Assembly: GCF_001590835.1 (NCBI RefSeq)
Contig: NZ_LTAQ01000045.1
Coordinates: 162,586-226,585 of the forward strand
Direction: 5' to 3'
Source: Bacillus gaemokensis
GTDB taxonomy: Bacteria; Bacillota; Bacilli; Bacillales; Bacillaceae_G
DNA length: 64,000 nt
Both the position numbers and the translations under genes were made by a program. Positions 16,181-23,942 of this stretch are shown piece after piece; positions within the stretch are counted from its first letter, which is position 1, and each line of letters begins with the position of its first letter. The notes below the pieces were generated by a model. The model was not told the origin of the DNA, ran no database searches, and saw only the letters and a list, made by a program, of their open reading frames with translations.

Positions 16181-16203
16181 TGACCATTTGGATAATATAG
16201 TCA
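16181..16203 (+). promoter_or_regulatory. YhgD-type operator 4 (tetR promoter)
   Basis: The 23-bp site TGACCATTTGG through ATATAGTCA lies 17 bp upstream of the tetR GTG start. It matches the other three sites in TGACC at one end and TAGTCA at the other. Confidence 0.65.
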
Positions 16204-16480
16204 ATTAGTACACTTTTGATATTATCACAGTCTTCCATTGTATACAAGTTCTCTTTTTATTTATTCCCAGTATAAAAAATTCCAGTCTATCAATTGTTTT
16301 TTATTCACAATCAATTACTATAATACTGTCATAGTGTATCAAAAAGAGAGTGGAAATGAAAAGGTAAAAAAACACTTCTTTTTTTATATAATCAACATGA
16401 AAAAACAAGAAAATCTTTACAAATAATAGTAGTATAGAACATAGACATATTTATTACATTTAGTGGGGGCTAAATCAAAC

Positions 16481-17338
16481 ATGATGCATGCACTTCGTTT
16501 AAATATAAAGCAAGCCTTTTTGAATCGGATTTCGATGAGTTTCTTTTTCAGTATGTTCGTTCTTATTTTAATTTATCATTATTACTATGTCATACAATAC
16601 ATAGGAGACATACCTGATAATGTTGTAACCACTGCATATAAATGGATTGGCTTTCGTGATAATGAGATGGATGTTTATTTATTATTAATGCCTGTTATCG
16701 CTTCTTTACCATTTAGTACGAGCTATAACTCTGATAAATCGGATGGTTTTAAATCATTTATAAGTAGAGAGATTCCTATATTCCCCTATCTATTCACGAA
16801 ATATATCGTTACATTTTTTTCTGGTGGAATTCTTTATATTTTTCCGTTTTTGTTTTCTTTATTACTTTGTAAACTAACAATACCAGATGGCATGCCACCA
16901 TTAACCTCTGAGATTATAAACAATAACGGTATGTTTGCATCACTATACTACACTTCTCCTATCACTTATATTTCCCTGTATATTGGGATTAATTTTTTGT
17001 TTGCAGGTTTAATGGCTGTATTAGGATTAGCTGCATCTATATGGTCAAAAAAAGATTACATGGCTATTTTATTTCCATTTGCCGTTAGCTCACTTCCCTA
17101 TGTAATTTTAAATGTTATATTCCCTACCATCGGGGGTGCACCTATTCATTTATATGATCCAAAGCAACCACTGCAAGGAATGTCACCTTATGTTTTAAGC
17201 ATACAATGCATGCTATTTTTATTAATTAGCTTATTTATGTATATAAAAGGTGTACAAAAAGATAACAAAAAATATATGCGAAGACTACAAAAAAGAATGA
17301 GATGCAAAGAATCCATTGGAAAATCAATAAATTTATAA
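16481..17338 (+). CDS. Multi-pass membrane protein, ABC-2 permease-like
   Basis: I place the start at the ATG at 16481, about 12 bases after GTGGGGGC; an upstream GTG would include that purine run. The 285-residue protein has about six hydrophobic helices (near 20-45, 65-85, 105-130, 155-190, 195-220, 245-270) and charged loops, resembling ABC-2 exporter permeases. No ATPase gene is adjacent, so it is either an orphan subunit or something else. The function is unknown. The final residues are strongly basic. Confidence 0.6.
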   Translation: MMHALRLNIKQAFLNRISMSFFFSMFVLILIYHYYYVIQYIGDIPDNVVTTAYKWIGFRDNEMDVYLLLMPVIASLPFSTSYNSDKSDGFKSFISREIPIFPYLFTKYIVTFFSGGILYIFPFLFSLLLCKLTIPDGMPPLTSEIINNNGMFASLYYTSPITYISLYIGINFLFAGLMAVLGLAASIWSKKDYMAILFPFAVSSLPYVILNVIFPTIGGAPIHLYDPKQPLQGMSPYVLSIQCMLFLLISLFMYIKGVQKDNKKYMRRLQKRMRCKESIGKSINL

Positions 17339-17342
17339 TACA

Positions 17343-17378
17343 AAAATATCCCTTAGCTTAATTGCTAAGGGATATTTT
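17343..17378. terminator. Bidirectional terminator
   Basis: AAAATATCCCTTAGC pairs with GCTAAGGGATATTTT around TTAATT. It serves the converging membrane-protein and nuclease genes. Confidence 0.9.
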
Positions 17379-17384
17379 GTATAC

Positions 17385-19745
17385 TCAAGAAGCCTTTTTC
17401 AAATCAATTTGAGCGAGTACTGGATCATGATCACTAACGCGTCCATGTTCCTTCATAACATTTGAGTTTAGATGTACAGGATCTACAATCGTATGCGGAG
17501 CAATATTATTTGTAACTAAAATATGATCTAATACTTGTGCATTTCCTTCATGAATATACGTGTAACGATTTTCTTTCGAAACCGTTTCTAACATATCTTG
17601 CATTGTATCACCTTTTAGAGCTTGCAGTGGTTTAGAGAATTCAAAGTCGTTCATATCACCAACTACAACAACAGGTGCATCCGCATCTCTTTCTTGTATA
17701 CCTTTTACGAAATGATTCACTTCTTGCGCGAGCTGAATTCGTCTCTCTTCACTCTTTAATACAAGCGGTTGTATTTTTCCAAATGGCGTCGCATCCCCAA
17801 GTTTAGAGTTTAAATGATTCGAAACAACAACGATATTTTGACCTTGGAATGTAAATTCAGCAGCTAATGGTTTACGTGTATTTTCAAATAATGGGTTGTC
17901 TTGTCCAATACGCGTTGGATTTGTTTCTAACAACTTTGGCTGATCTGCTAATTTCACACGTGATGCATTATAGAAGAAACCAACGCGAATATTCGCTCCT
18001 GGTGCTCCTCCATCTTGATTATTCTGCGGAGTAACTTCTACATATTCATACTTTGGTCCACGAATTTCTTGCACAGCATCAATAATACGCTTTGCACTTA
18101 ATGAAGCATCTGTTGTTCCATCGTTAAGTGTTCCATTGTTATCCTGCATCTCTTGTATACCAATAATATCTGGCATCTTTAAATTATATTTAATAGAATA
18201 CGCAAGTGCCTTTACCTTTTCATCAGATGTTTCTTTTTTGTTTGCGGAAAAGTTCTCAATGTTATATGTTGCCACTGTTAGTTTTCCAAGTCGTGGTTGA
18301 ATATTTGCCCCCACTTGTTTAAATCCGCCATCCGTTACAGATGGTAGTTCTGTTACTGGGGAAATACGATACGAACCATAGTCATAACCTACTATTCCCG
18401 TTATATCTCCATTAAATGTATCTCCTACTTTCGCGACATAATCACGAGATACTTTTAGAGAAAGACGTTCTGGATTTAGTTGATTCTCGCCTAAGAGTGG
18501 TGTTCCATATTTTGTTACGATTTTATCGCTACCATTTGCAACGGTTACATATAGATTCCCGTTTTTCTGAGGTGCAATAACTTTTGGTGTTTGCATTGTA
18601 ACACGCATACCTTCTAAACTTTCATAAAAATCAATTGCATCTTCATTTGGATCAAATACTCCAAATGCATCATTATCAATAATTTGATCAGGAATCTTTA
18701 AACCATTTTCACCTAATACAATCGCAGATGGTAACTGTTGATTCTTTACTTTTACTACGGCGCGATTTGCTTTAATTTCGGTAATAGATAAATCTGTTTC
18801 AAACTTCTCAGCATACCCAGGTCCAATATACTCTTCAACATCTCCATCAACTTGCACAAGATCTCCTACTACTACATTTGCCTCTTTTTTATATACATAG
18901 ATTCCTTCTGAAGTTGCCGGATCATTATCAGGCTGTTGGTCTTGCATATAAAAACCATTTTTATCTAGCGCAGTTACAACACCTTCTATATTTCGTACTT
19001 TTTTTCCATTATAAGGGGAAATATGTGATTTCCCTTGAATATCATGAATGCGAATTTGCTCACTTTTTTCGATTGTAAAAGAAAACGTAGAAATAGCCGA
19101 AGATACAAGACCTTCTTTTACTCCAATCGCTTTTACAACACTATTTTCATTTAAAACAATAGGTGCATGATAACGAATACTTTTATCTGTAGGAACAGAT
19201 CCATCTAGCGTATAATAGATTGCTGCTCCCTCTGTATTTGTTGTTAATGTAACTACTGTTCCTTTTTCAATTTCTCCACCATTTGGTGATGCACTAACAT
19301 CCCCAACACGATTTGGTATTTCACCTTGAAACTTGTAAGCTGTTACTGATTTTAGGCCAGGGCTACTAAAATACAAATCAAGTGTCCCTGTTAAACGAAC
19401 CTTCTTCCCCATATTTTCAGGGTGATCCTTTACATTTACCGCTGTTCTCACGTCACCTTTTGGCAACTGAACAGGCATAATTTTCGCTGGATCTGTCTCA
19501 TTTGGAGAATCAGCGATCGCCACATTCGTATCTTCAAACTTCGCTGGATCCTTCGTGTATTTAGAAGGGCTTTGCGTATATCCAACAATATACCCTTCTA
19601 CTACCCCTTTACCTTTTCCCTGATTTTGAAACATTTGAATTGCATCCTGTACTGACAACGAAGCATTCTCCTCTGCTTTTGCTACAGTGCCAGTAAATGA
19701 AATCAGTAGAATCAATGATAAAAAGACACTTACTATCTTCTTCAA
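17385..19745 (-). CDS. Secreted endonuclease/exonuclease/phosphatase-family nuclease
   Basis: The 786-residue protein has a signal peptide (MKKIVSVFLSLILLISFTG, cleavage near AKA). Then come a DUF6359-like/OB region, a chitobiase-type beta domain (GAAIYYTLDGSVPT), an OB-fold segment (FYMQDQQPDNDPATSEGIYV), and from about residue 490 an exonuclease-endonuclease-phosphatase domain with TVATYNIENF, IIGIQEMQDN, VVVVGDMNDFE and GRVSDHDPVLAQI. The architecture is that of extracellular nucleases such as YhcR/ExeM. It probably degrades environmental DNA or RNA. There is no LPXTG sortase motif, so it may be released or held at the wall by the beta domains. Confidence 0.85.
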   Translation of the reverse strand: MKKIVSVFLSLILLISFTGTVAKAEENASLSVQDAIQMFQNQGKGKGVVEGYIVGYTQSPSKYTKDPAKFEDTNVAIADSPNETDPAKIMPVQLPKGDVRTAVNVKDHPENMGKKVRLTGTLDLYFSSPGLKSVTAYKFQGEIPNRVGDVSASPNGGEIEKGTVVTLTTNTEGAAIYYTLDGSVPTDKSIRYHAPIVLNENSVVKAIGVKEGLVSSAISTFSFTIEKSEQIRIHDIQGKSHISPYNGKKVRNIEGVVTALDKNGFYMQDQQPDNDPATSEGIYVYKKEANVVVGDLVQVDGDVEEYIGPGYAEKFETDLSITEIKANRAVVKVKNQQLPSAIVLGENGLKIPDQIIDNDAFGVFDPNEDAIDFYESLEGMRVTMQTPKVIAPQKNGNLYVTVANGSDKIVTKYGTPLLGENQLNPERLSLKVSRDYVAKVGDTFNGDITGIVGYDYGSYRISPVTELPSVTDGGFKQVGANIQPRLGKLTVATYNIENFSANKKETSDEKVKALAYSIKYNLKMPDIIGIQEMQDNNGTLNDGTTDASLSAKRIIDAVQEIRGPKYEYVEVTPQNNQDGGAPGANIRVGFFYNASRVKLADQPKLLETNPTRIGQDNPLFENTRKPLAAEFTFQGQNIVVVSNHLNSKLGDATPFGKIQPLVLKSEERRIQLAQEVNHFVKGIQERDADAPVVVVGDMNDFEFSKPLQALKGDTMQDMLETVSKENRYTYIHEGNAQVLDHILVTNNIAPHTIVDPVHLNSNVMKEHGRVSDHDPVLAQIDLKKAS

Positions 19746-19800
19746 ATCCTTCTTCCTCCCCTAATTTTGTATTTTCTCAGCATGTACTATCATAACAAAT

Positions 19801-19818
19801 AGTTCTTTATAAAGAACT
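19801..19818. promoter_or_regulatory. 18-bp palindrome upstream of the nuclease
   Basis: AGTTCTTTATAAAGAACT is a perfect palindrome 56 bp upstream of the nuclease start. A TATGAT box lies nearer the gene, with the left arm of the palindrome at -35 distance. It could be an operator; the protein that would bind is unknown. Confidence 0.45.
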
Positions 19819-20260
19819 AAAAATTCGACAAACTTTACAAAAAATTAATCTCATCCTTCTGTAAGAAATTCTTTCTTTTCTGTGACGACCGTGAGATGAA
19901 AGAAAGGTTTGAAAAATCCGACGAAGGCTATCAGACGAAATAGGAGAGACAAAAGAAAGAAATCATTACATGAAAAAAAGTGTCTACTAAATTGTCCTGT
20001 TTCTTGCATAAGAATAAGGCGACCTCCTTTTTCGAAGAATCGCCCCATAGTAATGTCTTTATTTTTTGGGAATTCACGCTATTTCGTCATATATCCTTCT
20101 TCAACTAACCTACTTCGTTAATACAATAAGAAAAACCGAAAGACTTCCCTTTTGGTGCTCAAAGGCATTTTATTACTTTCCAATATTAATAACTAGACAC
20201 AAAACTCTAAAAATACTGTAAAATAAGATGGTATAATTTTCAAAAGGTGGGAGATAACAA
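19819..20260. other. Intergenic region before the Nudix cluster
   Basis: No confident gene. A 52-codon minus-strand frame (19851-20009) starts with ATG 13 bases after a strong AAAGGAGGTC and encodes a Phe-rich hydrophobic stretch (NDFFLLSLLFRLIAFVGFF). It could be a small membrane protein, but has no family match. Near 20220-20235 a TAAAAT/TATAAT-rich segment with GGTGGGAG before 20261 probably holds the promoter and ribosome site of the first Nudix gene. Confidence 0.35.
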
Positions 20261-20746
20261 ATGACTTATCATATTAGAGTAAGAGCCGGAGCAGTTATTA
20301 TAGAAAATGATTCAATCCTGTTAATTGAATTTAATGATGAAAATGGACTCCATTATAATTTACCAGCTGGCGGAGCGGAACCTGGTGAAACAGTTATCGA
20401 CGCTGTACAAAGGGAAGCGAAAGAAGAAGCATCCGTTGATGTAGAAGTTGGTTCATTAGCATTTGCTTATGAATATGCGCCACATCTAAATGCTAATAAA
20501 TATGGTCCAATCCATTCTTTATGTCTCATGTTTGAATGTAAAATACAAGATGGATCTGCACCGAAAATGCCCGCTAACCCCGATCCGAATCAAACTGATG
20601 TAAAATGGATACCGCTATCTGAATTACATACTATTATTCTGTATCCAAACATAAAAGATCATATCATCCATTATGCAAAAAACAAAAGAAATATAGATAT
20701 GATTGAAGAGCATGCCTTAGAAGAATATCCTACGGCTGTTAACTAA
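20261..20746 (+). CDS. Nudix hydrolase 1
   Basis: The 161-residue protein has the Nudix box GGAEPGETVIDAVQREAKEEA at about residues 39-60, with the metal-binding REAKEEA helix complete. The N-terminal VRAGAVIIENDSILLIEF strand is typical of MutT-like enzymes that cleave nucleoside diphosphates linked to another group. The substrate is unassigned. It starts behind GGTGGGAG and is followed after 15 bp by a second Nudix gene, so the two are an operon. Confidence 0.85.
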   Translation: MTYHIRVRAGAVIIENDSILLIEFNDENGLHYNLPAGGAEPGETVIDAVQREAKEEASVDVEVGSLAFAYEYAPHLNANKYGPIHSLCLMFECKIQDGSAPKMPANPDPNQTDVKWIPLSELHTIILYPNIKDHIIHYAKNKRNIDMIEEHALEEYPTAVN

Positions 20747-20761
20747 AAGAGAGTGATGCAC

Positions 20762-21205
20762 ATGAAAATTAGAAATTCAGTCAAAGCCATACTCATACAT
20801 GAAGAAAAATTATTAGTAACAACTTATGAAGATGAGGAAGGTATCTATCACCTACTTCCTGGTGGCGGACAAGAGGTTGGAGAAACTCTAGATAAAACCT
20901 TGAAAAGAGAATGTCTTGAAGAGACAGGAATTGAAGTAAAAGAAGGCGATCTCTTATTCATCAGAGAATGTTTTATGGATTCAGAAATACACAGAGTTGA
21001 ATTTATGTATTCATGTACACCGGTATCCTTTACAAATGTAAAGTCCAAAAGTCTAAATATGGACAGCAAACAAACAGGGATTTTATGGTTACCAATCGCT
21101 GACTTACAACATTATCCACTGTTTCCCATTGGCATCAGGAAGCTTATTAAAGACTTTCATACAGGAAATCCATCAAGTCCCGTTTATATAGGTGAAATTG
21201 ATTAA
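20762..21205 (+). CDS. Nudix hydrolase 2
   Basis: I choose the ATG at 20762, 8 bases after GAGAG; GTG (20753) and ATG (20756) lie upstream in frame. The 147-residue protein carries GGGQEVGETLDKTLKREC then LEETG at about 37-58, the REcLEETG variant of the Nudix box (KRECLEETG). It forms an operon with Nudix 1. It is only distantly similar to its neighbours, so the set is not a recent duplication. Confidence 0.82.
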   Translation: MKIRNSVKAILIHEEKLLVTTYEDEEGIYHLLPGGGQEVGETLDKTLKRECLEETGIEVKEGDLLFIRECFMDSEIHRVEFMYSCTPVSFTNVKSKSLNMDSKQTGILWLPIADLQHYPLFPIGIRKLIKDFHTGNPSSPVYIGEID

Positions 21206-21392
21206 ATGCTTCAGTTAAAATGAACTTCTTAAAAGATCGATATCGCTAACACTGATTATACGAATGAAAAATTTCTTCAGTTCTTCCGAAGAAATTTTTC
21301 AAGGTTTTGCAACACATTGTTTTTATGTACAGAAAACACCTTTTCAGTCTACAACTATTTTTTAATATAACAATTACAGAGGAGGACTTATT

Positions 21393-21887
21393 TTGTATAA
21401 GCATACTTTGTGCTTTATGAAAAGAAATGATGAAATACTCATGTTAAACCGAGAATATGATCCATTAAAAGGCTTGTGGAACGGTGTAGGAGGAAAAATA
21501 GCGAACCAAGAAACACCATTAGCTTGCATTATTCGAGAAGTAAAGGAAGAAACAGGGATTGACATACTAGACAATCAAGTACAGTTTAAAGGGATTATAA
21601 AGTGGGAATTTGATGATGCTTATTTTGGTGGAATGTATGCTTACTTGGTTAATATTCCTAAAGATTATTCTTATCCCACTCCTAAGAAAGTAGATGAAGG
21701 CATATTAGACTGGAAAAATATTTCGTGGCTTTTAAGTGAAGGGAATTATGGATTAGATGAAATAATACCACACATTTTACCTAAGATTCTCGATAGCTCG
21801 AAGAAATTTGAACATAGATGCGTAATTATAAATAATAAAATGGTTGCGTACGAATGCAAGGAATTAGAAATATTAGAAATATTATAA
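21393..21887 (+). CDS. Nudix hydrolase 3 (8-oxo-dGTP diphosphatase-like)
   Basis: Translation appears to start at a TTG (21393), 8 bases after GAGGAGG. The 164-residue protein has the YtkD/MTH1-like opening LCFMKRNDEILMLNRE, then GLWNGVGGKI followed by the Nudix helix REVKEETGID. The GLWNGVGGK signature is typical of enzymes sanitising oxidised nucleotides. A 187-bp gap with its own hairpin region separates it from Nudix 2, so it is probably transcribed separately. Confidence 0.82.
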   Translation: MYKHTLCFMKRNDEILMLNREYDPLKGLWNGVGGKIANQETPLACIIREVKEETGIDILDNQVQFKGIIKWEFDDAYFGGMYAYLVNIPKDYSYPTPKKVDEGILDWKNISWLLSEGNYGLDEIIPHILPKILDSSKKFEHRCVIINNKMVAYECKELEILEIL

Positions 21888-21892
21888 GATAT

Positions 21893-21932
21893 AAAATAAC
21901 AGCTTGGTCAATCACCAAGCTGTTTATCCCGC
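21893..21932. repeat. 40-bp direct repeat, copy 1 (hairpin plus bcr1 end)
   Basis: This sequence is identical to 23863-23902. It contains the hairpin CAGCTTGGT-CAATC-ACCAAGCTG (21900-21922) and the first bases of bcr1 (TTTATCCCGC). The hairpin serves as a terminator for Nudix 3 and, on the other strand, originally for the LysR gene. The two copies flank the LysR-tautomerase-CMD cassette. Confidence 0.8.
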
Positions 21933-22076
21933 ATTAACGAGCAGTAAGACCCCCATCTCAAGATTCAGCAAAAGCAAAGCAGTTAGATGAGGGATCAACT
22001 GCCCGTAAAGACTCGATTGGTTGACTAATAATCAGTAGGGGATGAAGCCTACCCACTGATTAAAGTTTCACTTTAT
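21923..22076 (-). repeat. bcr1-type interspersed repeat, copy 2
   Basis: The 154-bp unit is bounded by TTTAT on both sides (21923-21927 and 22072-22076), a perfect 5-bp target duplication of the kind reported for bcr1. It aligns with copy 1 (3348-3499) in opposite orientation. It lies between the LysR stop codon, which is inside the right TTTAT, and the hairpin terminator. Confidence 0.78.
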
Positions 22077-22948
22077 AATAACGACACTTGAATCAATTTC
22101 ATAAGTTGTTGTTTTGTTTGACTCAAATAGTTTCTTTTTTTCGAAGAAATTAATAATCCGATAGGCATTTTAGGATCAAATCCTCTAACCTTAAATGATA
22201 TATTACTTTCTTTTAAGTTAGTTCCCTTAGGAATAATACCTATCATATCCTCAAAAATCATTTGTGGAATGAGATGTAGTGCACTACAATTGTAGACTTT
22301 TTTAAATGATAAATTGTTTTCTGATAAGAAAGCATTCACAGATCGATAATAATAACAACTATTCTCCCCAATTAAAATAGGATACTCAATGATATCAAAT
22401 ATTTCTACTGACTCTTTTTGTAATAATGGATGATGATGATTATCGACGATAAATTGTATTTGTTCATGGCAAAGTGGAGTGAAATTCACATTGGAAATGT
22501 TTTTGTTGTTTCCACAAACAGCAAAATCAATCTTATTTTGCTCTATCATTTGTGATAAAAGCGCTGTGTTTCCTACAACAAAATCACAATGTATGTATGG
22601 TTTCTCCTCATGTAAACATTTTAATATACGGGGAATTAATTTTTCTGCAACAGATTCTAATAACCCGATTCTTACTGTTCCTTTCTCTTCATTGCTGATA
22701 CGCTGCGCTTGAGATATTGAATAATCCCAATGCATTAACAAGTTATCTACTTCCTCTGCAAATAGAATGCCTTCATCTGTTAATCGAGCATCCCATCCTC
22801 GTTCAAATAGAAGAAAACCAAGTTCATTTTCGAGTTTTTTTATATGTGTTGTTACGGTTGACTGCGCATAGTTTAATTTTTTGGCTGCAAGTGAAAAAGT
22901 GCCTTCCTGGGCAATCATTTTGAACGTTTTTAACTCTTTTATTTCCAT
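22073..22948 (-). CDS. LysR-family transcriptional regulator
   Basis: The ATG at 22948, preceded by AGGTGTG, gives a 291-residue protein; a GTG two codons earlier is possible. The N-terminal helix-turn-helix reads FSLAAKKLNYAQSTVTTHIK then LENELGFLLFER, followed by the two-lobed effector domain (GTVRIGLLESVAEKLIPRIL). It is divergent from the tautomerase/CMD gene pair, the classical LysR layout, so it most likely controls those genes. Its stop codon falls inside a bcr1 target duplication. Confidence 0.9.
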   Translation of the reverse strand: MEIKELKTFKMIAQEGTFSLAAKKLNYAQSTVTTHIKKLENELGFLLFERGWDARLTDEGILFAEEVDNLLMHWDYSISQAQRISNEEKGTVRIGLLESVAEKLIPRILKCLHEEKPYIHCDFVVGNTALLSQMIEQNKIDFAVCGNNKNISNVNFTPLCHEQIQFIVDNHHHPLLQKESVEIFDIIEYPILIGENSCYYYRSVNAFLSENNLSFKKVYNCSALHLIPQMIFEDMIGIIPKGTNLKESNISFKVRGFDPKMPIGLLISSKKRNYLSQTKQQLMKLIQVSLL

Positions 22949-23057
22949 TTTCACACCTGATCTCTATCGGTTTTATTGATAATTTTATTATATATTTTCA
23001 ATTATACAAATCGAAGTTACAAACGTAAAATAAAACCATAAGAAAGGGAGTGAATAT

Positions 23058-23471
23058 ATGCCATTTGTTACTGTTTATTATCCAGACGGTCAATTGCATA
23101 GAGAAGAGTTAAAAAAAGTAAGTAATCGTATTCACCATTCATTAATTGAACATTTTAGAATTCCAGAAAATGATTACTTTCACATGTTCTTACCCTACCC
23201 ATCTCATCAATTTTTTTACGATCCGTATTATCTCTTAGAAGGGCAGAAAAAGAGAACAGATAAAATGATTCATGTTTCTATTACATGCGGACCAGGAAGA
23301 ACAATACAGCAAAAAAGAAATTTGTATCGATCAATCTCAGAAGCTTTTTATAATCATTTAAACATCTCTACAACTGATATTTTTATTACATTAAACGAAA
23401 CATCTGCTGAAAACTGGTCATTTGGTCAAGGAATAGCACAAATGGTTAATATGAGGGGAGAAAAAGAATAG
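23058..23471 (+). CDS. Tautomerase-family protein
   Basis: The 137-residue protein has an N-terminal MPFVTVYYPDGQ with Pro at position 2, the catalytic base of the 4-oxalocrotonate tautomerase superfamily after loss of Met. It has two beta-alpha-beta halves (TVYYPDGQLHREELKKVSN and IHVSITCGPGRTIQQKRNLY), as in the longer fused tautomerases. Translation starts behind AAGGGAGTG. Its stop overlaps the start of the CMD gene, and the pair is divergent from a LysR gene. Substrate unknown; an aromatic-acid or stress aldehyde pathway is plausible. Confidence 0.82.
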   Translation: MPFVTVYYPDGQLHREELKKVSNRIHHSLIEHFRIPENDYFHMFLPYPSHQFFYDPYYLLEGQKKRTDKMIHVSITCGPGRTIQQKRNLYRSISEAFYNHLNISTTDIFITLNETSAENWSFGQGIAQMVNMRGEKE

Positions 23472-23779
23472 TGAATGATCGTATCGAATTCAATATACCA
23501 AAGAAAATGAGAGATACTGCTCCCGATTTTGTTGATTATAGTGAAAACGTGTTATTCGAAAAAGTATGGAGAGAACCTACTTTAACATCAAAAGAAAGAA
23601 GTTTAATTACACTTTCTGCTCTAATTAGTATTGGTAATACAGAACAACTACCATTTCATATACAATTAGCCGAAAAAAACGGAATGAACCAACAAGAAAT
23701 GATTGCTTTAATAACCCATCTAGCCTTTTATGTTGGATGGCCGAAAGCGGCTGCAGCTCTAAACGTAATACTGAGTTAA
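23471..23779 (+). CDS. Carboxymuconolactone decarboxylase-family protein
   Basis: The GTG start at 23471 overlaps the tautomerase stop. The 102-residue helical protein matches the CMD family pattern (PTLTSKERSLITLSALISIG, then LPFHIQLAEKNGMNQQEM and YVGWPKAAAALN). The AhpD-type CxxC is absent, so it is the decarboxylase-like rather than peroxidase-like branch. It acts presumably with the coupled tautomerase. Confidence 0.85.
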   Translation: MNDRIEFNIPKKMRDTAPDFVDYSENVLFEKVWREPTLTSKERSLITLSALISIGNTEQLPFHIQLAEKNGMNQQEMIALITHLAFYVGWPKAAAALNVILS

Positions 23780-23862
23780 AAAGCTCCCAAAGATATGCAT
23801 GCGTCTGCTATGGAATTAAATAGAATGAAGTATTTAAGCGAGAACCTGTGTTATGAAAATAA

Positions 23863-23902
23863 AAAATAACAGCTTGGTCAATCACCAAGCTGTTTATCCC
23901 GC
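23863..23902. repeat. 40-bp direct repeat, copy 2; hemY terminator
   Basis: Identical to 21893-21932, including the hairpin and the truncated bcr1 end TTTATCCCGC. On the minus strand the hairpin is followed by TTATTTTTTATTTT, so it can terminate the hemY transcript. Confidence 0.8.
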
Positions 23903-23942
23903 TATGTCTTTGCAGTTTTACATGCATAAAAGATTTCTTTCA

